NCBI GenBank assembly: GCA_000711775.1
Contig: ARYC01000617.1
Span: forward strand, 58,459-122,458
Length of the DNA: 64,000 nucleotides
Direction: 5' to 3'
Source of the DNA: Oxytricha trifallax
Lineage: Eukaryota > Ciliophora > Spirotrichea > Sporadotrichida > Oxytrichidae
The translations under genes were made by a program, and so were the position numbers. A model generated the notes under the pieces. That model was given only the letters and a program-made list of their open reading frames with translations. It did no database searches and was not told where the DNA came from. Of this stretch, positions 24,201 to 33,382 are shown one piece after another. Numbering within the stretch: position 1 is the first letter of the stretch; each line of letters begins with the position of its first letter.

Positions 24201-26090
24201 TATATGTTAGTAATTACAAGCCTCTGATTGTTTATTAGAAGGATGATGAGAATACACAATAGAATAACAGTTTAGCCATTGATGATGAAGTTGATGAATA
24301 TAAGGATGACTTTGAGAATTAATCAGATAAGAAATCACTAAAAGATGTTGAGCAATCATAAAACTCTCAGAAATCTAAAGCATCGTCTCAGAAGTCCAAA
24401 AAGTCATCATCAAAAACGAGGAAAACCTGGGATATCCAAAAGAACGATGACTATTAAAATATTCCATCCCTGGATGATGATAAACTGAATAAAATGGGTT
24501 TTGGGGTTGTTAACAAAAACACTTAAGAAATAGAATCCATCATATAATAAAAAACTGAGGTGTTTAAATTGCCTGATCCTTCCACCATTCCCACTCCAAG
24601 TTATATATAAAACTCCACAACTGATTCATAGTCTTCTTAAAAGACTAAAGTGTAAAAGTAAATGCCCAAGAAAGAGGATTTAGTTACACCTCAAAAGAGG
24701 GGAAGTATAAACAATATTATTGAATATAATATTTAATTTGTTAATAAATTATCAAATTTATTTAAAAGTTTTGATGAGATTTCTATACTATAAGTAGTAT
24801 TAATATTGACAAAATCATTAGTAAAATTAATATAATTTGGATCTTGATAATACTTTAAGACAAATTTTAATCAAATCTTTTTATATAGGGACTTTAATAA
24901 TATTTTGCAGTTATATTTTTACCAAGAATAAAAATAAATATATGCAAATTTAAATGCCTACTGCTACTATATAATTTATTCTAAAATAAGTTTTATTTCA
25001 GCAGTAATAACACAGGGACTTAGCACACTCCTATTTAGGAGGAATAAATAGAGGAAGATGTGGAAGACGAAGACAACTACAGCGATGACAATGACTTTGA
25101 AATTGATGACTTACTCCAGAGTAAAGCTTAGGAAGAGAAGCGTAAGGATATTCTAAGTAAAGCAATGAATTTACTGGAGGAGGAAGAAGCTTCAGCCCAT
25201 GCAGGACTAGGTGCTAGTGGTAACACTGGTGGTTATAGAGATGAATCATTTGTTGATGAAGACGCACTCAGAGGCAGTATGGTTGAATCTTCACTCAATA
25301 ATAAAGACTTTATGTTCTCGTAAGGCAGCAACTATGATCACAATGCAGAAGCTAAGAAATTTAATAATCCCATTGGAGAGAGAGCCAGTGAGGAAGATAA
25401 GAACAGTAAGAGTGGAAGTATACCTGATGAAGCAAATATACGTGACAATTTAGATGAGGAGGATGATGATGAGTACAAAGACGACGACTTTGAATAAGCA
25501 TCTCAAGCATCAGGAAATGTCAATGTACAAGGCACACTCAGTTAAAGTGGATTATTTATGTGTATTTTATTGGATTACCTCCTCTAAGGTCAGGTAAAGT
25601 GAATAAATCTCAAACAATTCACAGTACAGGTCATCAAAACGAAGACATTCAAACGTAAATCCCTAAGAAAATGTCCCTTCTTCCTTCTGACTTTAATCTT
25701 TTGGAATCGTAAGCTTCAATTGACTTCGATATCTCTGAATCTAAGGGTAATATTCCGCTCTTTAACAGTGGAGGAATCATCACAAACCAACAACAGCCAA
25801 TTTACACACAAAAGAAGTCGAGTGTAATTGAAACACTGATGAGAAAGAAAATTGATGAATTGAATGAAAGTGGTGATTTTATGGGAGACAGCAATGACTT
25901 CGCAGTATCTGAGTCTAATTTCTCCTAAAGTTTCAGATCCAGAGACGCAGCTAATGCAGCCAAAAATAGCGGGATAGCTGGTAGATTTAAACAGCAACAA
26001 GAAAAGAAATCTTTTTATGATTATGAACAGCAAAAGTTCTCATCTTATGATAAGGTTAATGACCAAGGAGCAAATGATGATGAGTTTTGA
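21227..26090 (+). CDS. DZIP1/iguana-like protein (Dzip N-terminal-like domain, long disordered flanks)
   Basis: Five MDSs join at pointers GATC, AAATA, AACA (or AGTA) and TGGATTA to give about 1,400 codons, ending TGA 26088-26090. The first 400 residues are Gln/Asn/Ser/His-rich. The informative part is at about 23,010-23,560: NFRFIKSDPLHKVNWRQI, KIDFRQL, then DDIAFCDLKDE and MQMSLQYLLTLQKRVVEKV followed by a coiled coil. This matches the Dzip N-terminal plan (F-x-F...VDWR...VD...TFCDLE...YLL...Q). DZIP1 works at the basal body and in cilium assembly. I do not see the C2H2 finger of animal DZIP1. The C-terminus is very acidic (EDNYSDDNDF, EEDDDEYKDDDFE). The start MDS (21227-21277) is the least certain piece. 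Confidence 0.65.
21278..21479. other. Probable IES, pointer GATC
   Basis: 202 bp. GATC at 21274-21277 and 21476-21479 is in phase with an ATG at 21227; the join gives ...RPSSIDVKQSYSN.... Confidence 0.5.
22614..22726. other. IES, pointer AAATA
   Basis: 113 bp AT-rich insert starting at an in-frame TGA. AAATA at 22609-22613 and 22722-22726 is in phase; joins ...SDLDEINKMYGFLPRS.... Confidence 0.7.
24714..25012. other. IES, pointer AACA or AGTA
   Basis: 299 bp AT-rich insert. The two edges read AGTATAAACA and AGTAATAACA, so either AGTA or AACA could be the pointer; both give a 299-bp deletion and keep the frame. Confidence 0.65.
25555..25577. other. Tiny IES, pointer TGGATTA
   Basis: Only 23 bp, with a 7-bp pointer at 25548-25554 and 25571-25577. 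Removal shifts the frame and reconnects ...LSQSGLPPLRSGKVNKS.... Confidence 0.8.
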
Positions 26091-26393
26091 CTATTATAAT
26101 TTTTTTAAAATTAAGAATATTTAAATCAATGCTGAAGTGTCTAGAAACTGCATCTATTATTAACAGTTCTTCTACTCTTCTATACTATTTTATCATTTTA
26201 AGTTTATATATTAGTGGGTACCATATATTCATTGCTTTATTGCCTTTGCCTTCTTTCTTAAGTTTCTGTGATAATATTTTATTCCTAATACTGATATTTT
26301 TTAGCATCAAAGTTCTTGCTTGTGTTAGTTAATTTCTAGCCATGAATTAACTTATAGGGTTTTACCATAGTGTGTCAAATGACATAATTATAT

Positions 26394-28001
26394 TCAGTTT
26401 TTATTAATTTCTTCGCTGGTGTTGTATTGCTGCCAATATCCATTATACTTGTCATTAAGTCTTTCCTTGAGTCTTTCTTGTTTTCTAAGCATACTTCTAG
26501 TCTATCGAAATAAACTCTCCTCCCTACTCTATGACTACTGACCACCTAACTCTTCCTTGACTTATCTGATCCACTGATTGTCTTACTATTACCTCTCATA
26601 AGACCCATTTAAATGTTTATCTTGACTGTCGTTGTATTGATTTAGTTAACTTTTGACTCTGATCCTCTATATAATCGAGTTTCTTCTTTTTTAAGTTTCA
26701 ATCATTCTATCTAGCAGTCTACTTTCCCGTAATTCTTTCAAAGCAGATTAACGATTTATGTCCTCTGCTTATTCAATTGGTTGCTCCATTAATCTTGACT
26801 GTCGTAGATGTTAATATTCACCAAAAGTCATTGATTTTTGGGGTGGAGGGTGATAAACATGTCGATTGATAAATGACTAGTTTTTCTACAAAGAATTATT
26901 CTCTTTCTTCTAGAAGTAATTTTACAGATCTTAAGCCATTGACTCTGGATTTTCAATTGATTTATATGTTTCCCGGTTTTTAAAGATTTATAGGGACTAT
27001 CTTTGATCGTTTAATCTTTACTGATTTATTTCCATTGGTGGTTCAATTGACTAATATACCATAATAATTATAATATAATTATTGGCTATGACTTTCTAGC
27101 CGAACTTTAAGATAATACCTCCTCCTGCATTAAAACAACACTATCTCTTTGAATTAACTCCTCTATTTTATGTCTCTTTTTCTTGCTTATTTTGATATTT
27201 GGTGTATTAACTTAAATGGGAATAATATCATCAATAATCAATACATGTTGACTGTTTTTATTGCTCACATATGCTAGTTATGATTGTGTTGGATCTTAAC
27301 TTATCAAACTATGATTATTTGCTAGTGAATTTCTATAAATTGATTATTACTCTATATGTGGCAAGTTCAATATTTGCATGTTGAGATTTTCTATAATATT
27401 GATGTTATTCTAAGGGCTTTAAACTTAAGTGAAATAATTTCAATTGTTGTTAAGTCCACTGCTTGAATCAGTAAGTGTAAACTTCTAAGTTTGATTGTAT
27501 ATGTTTTATTTACCATTGGAGTATTTGCTCTTAATCAAATGATTGTTGTTACTGCTGTTCATAAAAATAGGAGAGACATTACTTCCATCTGTTTAATTTT
27601 GCTCATTATTATTACTGTCAAAATCTAAAAGAGTTGTTTTATTTATCAAACTTGAAGATAAAAAAAAAACAATCATTTTAATTATACAGACATATATTTT
27701 TTCATGGTTTAATGAAAGTTTTTTATCAGATAATAAAAAAATTAATCTTAAAACATTAATTCCCAAAGTTTTTTTCAACTTTAAGAATATAACGTAAATT
27801 TGTTTGTATAAATTTCCTATTTATTTTATTAGGACTATCTTGAAAGCCACCACTACCTGATTTATTATAATGAGAGAGAATTTTATTTATTTTTGAATTT
27901 GTGGAGTTTAACTATTAATCTGATATTTTCAATAGTTATTGCTACTCCTACTTCAATTCAGATATAAGTTCCTCACCTTTTTGTGTAACTATTAATCTCA
28001 T
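26394..28001 (-). CDS. Unknown Gln/Asn-rich protein with C-terminal charged helix
   Basis: Minus-strand frame starting ATG 28001 (MRLIVTQKGEELISELKQ) and ending TGA 26394-26396. Three IESs are needed: 27644-27830 (pointer TTTTATT), a small one at about 27407-27448 (TGTT), and 27053-27093 (TGACT). The middle one removes an in-frame TGA. The N-terminus is helical and Gln/Glu-rich. The middle has a basic patch (KISKKKRHKIEEL). The C-terminal 200 residues are Arg/Lys/Glu/Gln-rich with likely helices (ALKELRESRLLDRMIE, LRKQERLKERLNDKY). About 430 codons after splicing. No family recognised. It is head-to-head with the CPSF2-like gene, 124 bp apart. Confidence 0.7.
27053..27093. other. Tiny IES, pointer TGACT
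   Basis: 41 bp. TGACT at 27048-27052 and 27089-27093 is in phase on the minus strand; joins ...SARKSIEPPMEIN.... Confidence 0.75.
27407..27448. other. Probable tiny IES, pointer TGTT
   Basis: About 42-45 bp; the repeat AAC AAC makes the edge ambiguous. It holds the only internal TGA of this gene and keeps the frame when removed. Confidence 0.5.
27644..27830. other. IES, pointer TTTTATT
   Basis: 187 bp AT-rich insert. The 7-bp pointer at 27637-27643 and 27824-27830 is in phase; joins ...GFQDSPNKTTLLDFDS.... Confidence 0.85.
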
Positions 28002-28125
28002 TTTTAATTTTAATTTGTAGATAAATTATCAAGAAAACAATTGCTTTTTTACCTCGATTACATCATTGACATAATATGATTAGTGATTTACATATCTTTT
28101 GTTAATAATTATATAAATTAATAAA

Positions 28126-31100
28126 ATGTCAGCAATTGAGAATAACCATCAATTTCACGCAATAAATAACATTAAGGGGGAGCAACAACAAATAGTACCA
28201 CTTGCTAATGACAATCTTAATTAATTGTCCTTATCTCATCCAGATATCATGTTCATGAGTATCCTGAACAAATCTCAGCACTAATGCACTGCCAGTCTTT
28301 TGAAAGTGGGAGATCTTACTATCTTACTGGATTGTGGAGCTAATGAATCTTATTCCCTAGACTAATTAAATTTGTTGAGGGACATAATCAAGGAGCAAAA
28401 TGTTGACTTTATATTCTTGTCTCATGCTTCAATGATGCATGTCGGTGCTATACCATACTTGCAAGCAAATGGTTGTTTAGATTTCCAGCTTAAAGTTATG
28501 AGTACTTCCCCTACTGCAAAAATGGGTGCACTAACTATGTATGAGTTCTTTATTCAAAAGAAGGAAAGCGCAAACTTTGACTACTTTACACTATAAGACG
28601 TAGAGAAATCATTTGAGAGGATTGAGCTGGTGTCTTACAATGAAAATAGAAAGATCAGAATGAGAGAGACTGAATTGATTTTAAGTGCTTTACCTTCTGG
28701 TAACTCAATTGGAGGTGCTTGCTGGAAGATAGAGTACAATAAATAAACTATCGTCTACGCTGTTGAGTTGAATGATAAACCCTTGCATATCACCATTCCT
28801 ATGAAGTTTGAGGATTTCAAGAATGCCAATATATTGATTACTAATGCATTTTTAACTCCCAAATCCTTCAAAAGTAATCAAAAGATCTAACAAGCCCCTA
28901 AAATTTACTAATTCTTAAGTGAAGAGAAGTTGAAAATTAAGCTTGAAAAAGTTATAGCAGATAATATGGGCTAAATTCTCATTCCTGTTACTGATAAAAA
29001 TCGAATTCTTTAATGCTTAATCATGCTTGAAAATATGTTCTAAACTAATTCTAAACTTTAATCCGTCTTCAAGAATCCACAAAATTAGTTGATGACAATG
29101 CCTATTGTATATTTAGAGTATATGAGTAGAGATACTTTAGGAGTGGGAAGAAGTCACTTAGGCTGGATGAACTTCCAGGATAATAAAGTGTTCTAGGATA
29201 TCGATGAAAACCCAATAAATTTCTAATTTGTTAAAGATATCTTCACTCTTGATGAATACAGGAAGCTGGAGCACAGTCCAAGAATCATTGTGACATCATT
29301 GGCTTCATTTTCTCAAGGATACACAAAGCAGCTGATTTATGAATTCTCATAAGTACCCAAGAATGAAATTGTCTTCCTGCAGACTAGCAGCCCCTAAGTT
29401 TTTAAAGATTCTCTAGCTTACAATTTATTAAGAGGATAAAAAGAAATTACTATGAAAGATAGCAGTGTAATAGGCATATTAAATGGAGATGATCAACAAG
29501 ATATTCATACTAATTCTTACAACAATAAGTTAATTTTGGATAGAGCAGAATCTTTCTAGATGAGCAGTGATCACACTTTGAATTTACAGGCTTCTCAAAA
29601 TGCAAGCATGTTCTTAAGCTAAATTGAAAGTAATCAGGTTGCCACAGATTAAAATAAAATGACATTTGCTTAAAATCAGTTGCTTTAATCAAGAGAGAAC
29701 TTTATGAATAAGCTCAATGAGAAACAATGTAAGTATTTTTTATTTAAATTTTTTATAGTTCTTAAGAACTTTCTGCCAGGGTCATATCCAGTGTTTAGCT
29801 TGAATCCTGTAGATTTTTAAAAACCAATTACATTTTATGGTGAAGAGAACGTTGTAGTTACAAATGACATAGAAATGAATGAGGAAGTAGCTGAAGTCTA
29901 ATAAGCCTTCAACAATATGATTAATGAAGGGAAATAAATCTAAACTGTCAACAGATTTAAGGAGTAAGATTGTCTAATTAATTTCTTATCATTTTAATTA
30001 GGCTTTAAAAGAAGTATGGAATGCAATTTTTGTATCACACTCAGGAGAATAGTTTTCAGATCAGATGTAAAATATCCTACATACCATTTGAAGCAAGAAT
30101 TGATAAAACTTCCTTTGAACTTTTAATGAGATAAGTTCAACCAAAGGAACTAATTCTTATAAACTCCTCAAAGAAAAAGTTTTAGAAATTGGATGAATTT
30201 ATCAATATGAGTTAGATATAATGTAATATACATTACTCAGGCCTGTCTTTCTAAACTAGTCACATTATTGATGAGAATAAAGCAATTTCTTTCTGTACAA
30301 ATGCAGCTGTGAAATAAGTGTTCATAGATGATAGACTTTACAAATCCCTCCCTATTTAAAGAGTACATTAACGCTATGAAATTTCTAGAATCAAAGCAGC
30401 TCTAGAATTACCCCAAAATACTGATTCTAACTCACTTTAAAATGCGCTTGTGAGTGGAAGCACTTTTGATTTATTAAAAGAAATACCCATGATAACGGAG
30501 ACTGAGAAGGTGAGGGAACAATTTTAGAGGAAAAATCTGTTTTTTAGAAGCAAAGACTATAAGCTAAGTCATTTGCAGAAATATCTAGAGACTTAGAATA
30601 TTCCAACTGTCATTGTGGATAAGTGTCTAAATTACCACGACTAAGTAAACCTAATTAAAAATTATAATTAAGCAAAAACAAATATAACCGATATGTTTAT
30701 TCGGCTATGAGGTAGTATCCTCCCCCCCTAATGTATACTTTTCTTTTTGTAGTCTGATAGAGTTTTTGACGCTGAGTAATAGTAGCAGATGAAACATGGA
30801 ATGTGCGAGCAATAGTTTTCGAGCTATGAGTCATCAGAGTCTCGTTTTTATATATAAAAATCATTATAAATTTTACAAAATTTTTTCAAATTTTCAATAA
30901 AATTTAATTTCTCGAAAATTAATGATTTTAACAGTTTTTAACAATTTTAACAAATTATATCTAATTTATAAGAATTTTATAAACTGAACTTTTAAAGTCT
31001 TTATGAAAATCTTAAATGAAAGTAAAAATAATTTTTAATTCAGTTTATAAAATTATTATAAATTAGATATAATTTGTTAATATAGTTAAAAACTGCTAAA

Positions 31101-31437
31101 ATCATTAATTTTAGAGAAATTAAATTTTGTGAAAAATTAGAAAATTTTTGTAAAATTTTTAATGATTTTTATATATAAAAACGGACTTTGATGAGTCATA
31201 GCTCGAAAACTATTGCTCGCACATTCCATGTTTATCTGCTACTATTACTCAGCGTCAAAAACTCTATCAGACTACAAAAAGAAAAGTATACATTAGGGGG
31301 GGGGGAGGATACTACCTCATAGCCGTTTATTCATATATTTTGATAAAGACAGTGGGTAGATACGACTTGAAGGTATGATCTCAAAGGATTATTTTGTGAT
31401 AAGATAGTTGATTTATCACCACTTTGGTAGAATATGA
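28126..31437 (+). CDS. CPSF2: Cleavage and polyadenylation specificity factor 100-kDa subunit-like (CPSF2/Ydh1)
   Basis: ATG 28126 to TGA 31435-31437. The N-terminal half is a metallo-beta-lactamase/beta-CASP fold: LLKVGDLTILLDCGANES, DFIFLSHASMMHVGAIPYL, KMGALTMYEFF, then PSGNSIGGACWKI and TIVYAVELND. The usual zinc-binding HxHxDH is degenerate (SHASMMH), as in CPSF2, the inactive partner of the CPSF73 nuclease. The C-terminal end GQIRLEGMISKDYFVIRQLIY matches the conserved CPSF2 tail. A 30-bp intron (29729-29758), a 50-bp IES (29962-30011, pointer AAG) and a 652-bp IES (30693-31344, pointer GAT) must be removed; the latter holds a foldback element. Role: scaffold in pre-mRNA cleavage/polyadenylation. 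Without the last IES join the protein would stop at 30710 and lose the diagnostic tail. Confidence 0.88.
29962..30011. other. Tiny IES, pointer AAG
   Basis: 50 bp. AAG at 29959-29961 and 30009-30011 is in phase; removal shifts the frame to ...NRFKKYGMQFLYHT.... Confidence 0.6.
30693..31344. other. IES, pointer GAT, carrying a foldback element
   Basis: 652 bp. GAT at 30690-30692 and 31342-31344 is in phase and joins ...NITDKDSGQIRLEG.... Once the inserted foldback element and one target duplication are subtracted, the ancestral IES is only about 22 bp. Confidence 0.75.
30703..31324. mobile_element. Foldback/MITE-like element with 8-bp target duplication
   Basis: 622 bp, almost wholly two inverted arms of about 300 bp around a short centre near 31,000. 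Termini are GGCTATGAGGTAGTATCC and its complement, each followed inward by a C or G run of seven to nine bases. It is flanked by the direct repeat GTTTATTC at 30695-30702 and 31325-31332. The arms differ by scattered changes. No transposase frame is present, so it is non-autonomous. An 8-bp duplication fits hAT-like or similar cut-and-paste transposases, but I cannot assign a family. Confidence 0.9.
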
Positions 31438-31869
31438 TTTAATTAACCAATATTGTAAAATTTTGATTTATTTAAAAAGAAATATAATATTTATCTTTTT
31501 ATTTCAATTAGGTATTGAGGTTATAAATAAAATATAATCTTAAAATCTTTTATATCACTTTATAAAAAAATGAAATGATAAACAAGAATTTGAACATATT
31601 AATTACAAAATTAACCAAGAACTTATTTAGAGAATAAATATTTAACGATATAAAGTTTTCTTTTTTATTAAAATTAAAAATTATGATTAAAAATAACAGT
31701 CTCCAAAATCATTTCTAATAAGGCAAGAAAAAAATTAATTTATTTCTTAAAATTACATAGCACTCCCTTAATTTTTAAATATTCCATATATTGATTAAAT
31801 CCATTTAATGTATTAAAATAATCTATTTATTTAATATAATAAATAACTAATTAATTATATAAATTGCAT
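31438..31869. other. AT-rich intergenic region
   Basis: About 430 bp after the CPSF2-like stop. No coding frame, RNA gene or repeat that I can support. Confidence 0.45.
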
Positions 31870-32058
31870 TAGAATATATTATGGCACTAAACCCTAGTTT
31901 GAATTCGAAGTTTTGAGTTCAGACTTGCAAATTAGAGCCTACATTAAATCCAAGTATTAACATTCCAATTCTGGAATAAATACTAGTCCTTGCTGGGGAG
32001 GTAATCCGAAAGTTTCCGGTTACTTTCAGATATGGGACTGACAGTTGGTATTTTATAT
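31870..32058 (-). CDS. Short unassigned coding segment, possibly a 3' MDS
   Basis: A minus-strand frame reads IPTVSPISESNRKLSDYLPS and continues KDQYLFQNWNVNTW, with better codon quality than the flanks. It may be a further 3' MDS of the NYN gene upstream (an in-phase AAA could serve as pointer between about 32,190 and 32,045), which would replace that gene's stop at 32185. The plus strand also has a partly open frame here, so strand is not beyond doubt. Confidence 0.35.
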
Positions 32059-32184
32059 TAGATATATTTAAATTCTAGAAATTTCTCATATTAAAAAGAT
32101 GATTAAATCAAATTATGTCTTATAAATATAATTAATCAGAATTGAAACTCTGTGTCTAACTAGGACTTTAATAAATATTCCTTC

Positions 32185-33255
32185 TCAATCTTTTAGAGCC
32201 GACTGATTTAGCAACTAGCTTTGATTCATTTTCTTGATATTTAAAGCGAAACTTATAGCTTACTAGGGATCATTTGGAAATTTCGAAAGAGCTTCCTTAG
32301 AAAGACTTTCATCAAACCCTAGTTTCAGTAATAACTAATAGTTTTTCTCGTTTTTAATCAAAAATTATTCCTGTTCTAATTAAAGTCTAAGTTTTTCTTT
32401 TTCTTCAACCGAGCTATTCGAATCGTCTTGAGATTAGGAGTTATTTAATGGTTTAACTTGCGGGACATCTATTAGGTCAGGATATTAGATGATTCTTTCA
32501 ATTGGTTTCTTAAACTCTGAACCTTCTTATGAGTTATTTAGTTAATCTCTGTGGTTTGGTGCTGATATTAAATCCCAGATATCATCAAGGAAAAACACGC
32601 AGTTTGGGCTTGCTTTCTCATGTAGAGATGCTGAAAGACTAGCTCTATAACCGAAAATCCATACTTTCTTATAGAGTGTCTCAGTGAAAAATTCAACCAT
32701 GTCCTTGAAGTCTCCATCTCCGGCAATCAAGATAAGTTGGTCAAGCTAATTGGAAAACGCTATCTTCATTGCTTTCATTACTATTGCCACGTCTACCTCT
32801 TACTATACTTAGAAATCAAAAGCTTTCTGTGAATGATAGCAGCCTTTATTCGAGCACCAAGCCTGTTTCTTTTTAAACCCTCTTATATCAACACTGATCT
32901 GATTCTTTTTGAAGCTGTCATAAACATTTTTCCTGCAAGCTATAATCTATGAATCTTTCTCAGCTGTGACGAAATGTCTCTGTGATAGTTCACAGCCAGT
33001 TTTCTCCTGAATATACTTTATCAAATATCCGATGGATTCTTCTGTCAAATTTAGCTTCCTGCTTGTTTGTCTCTCTAAATCTCTGCAACTAATTTAAAGA
33101 TAGGCTCCATCTATTATCAAAACTGATTAGCCTTGCCTTAAACCAGGAGGAACACCTCCTAAGAGATTTTGAAATGGTTGGTACGATGTAGGGTAAGGAT
33201 TTGGTAGAATGTTGCATTTACTGTCAGGGTGATTTATTCCGAATGTATTTTCCAT
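32185..33255 (-). CDS. NYN-domain (PIN-like) protein with C-terminal UBA-like helix bundle
   Basis: One open frame from ATG 33255 to TGA 32185-32187, 356 residues, no IES. Residues about 45-215 form a NYN/LabA-type nuclease fold: QSVLIIDGAYLQ with the first Asp, EVDVAIVMKAMKIAF with the second, and LILIAGDGDFKDMVEFF with the Asp-x-Asp pair, then KKVWIFGYRASLS. The acidic residues expected to bind metal are in place, so RNase activity is plausible. Residues about 300-345 (LLKLGFDESLSKEALSKF and the following NDPQQAISFAL) look like a UBA helix bundle, suggesting ubiquitin binding. The linker is acidic/Ser-rich. NYN plus UBA-like is not a standard pair I know. Confident on the NYN part, moderate on the UBA part. 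Confidence 0.8.
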
Positions 33256-33382
33256 TTTGATTTTTATTTTCTCGAAAATTATTAACAATTAAGTGATCGA
33301 TTCCTATTAATTTTAGTGTCTAAACTAATAAGGGGATAAATTTAATTAATAGGGATAGTGTTATTATAAATATTTTGATAGA

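Noticed and set aside
31881-32060. Plus-strand frame beginning MALNPSLNSKF
   Set aside because: It hits TGA after 11 codons, and the minus strand has a longer, better coding frame over the same bases.
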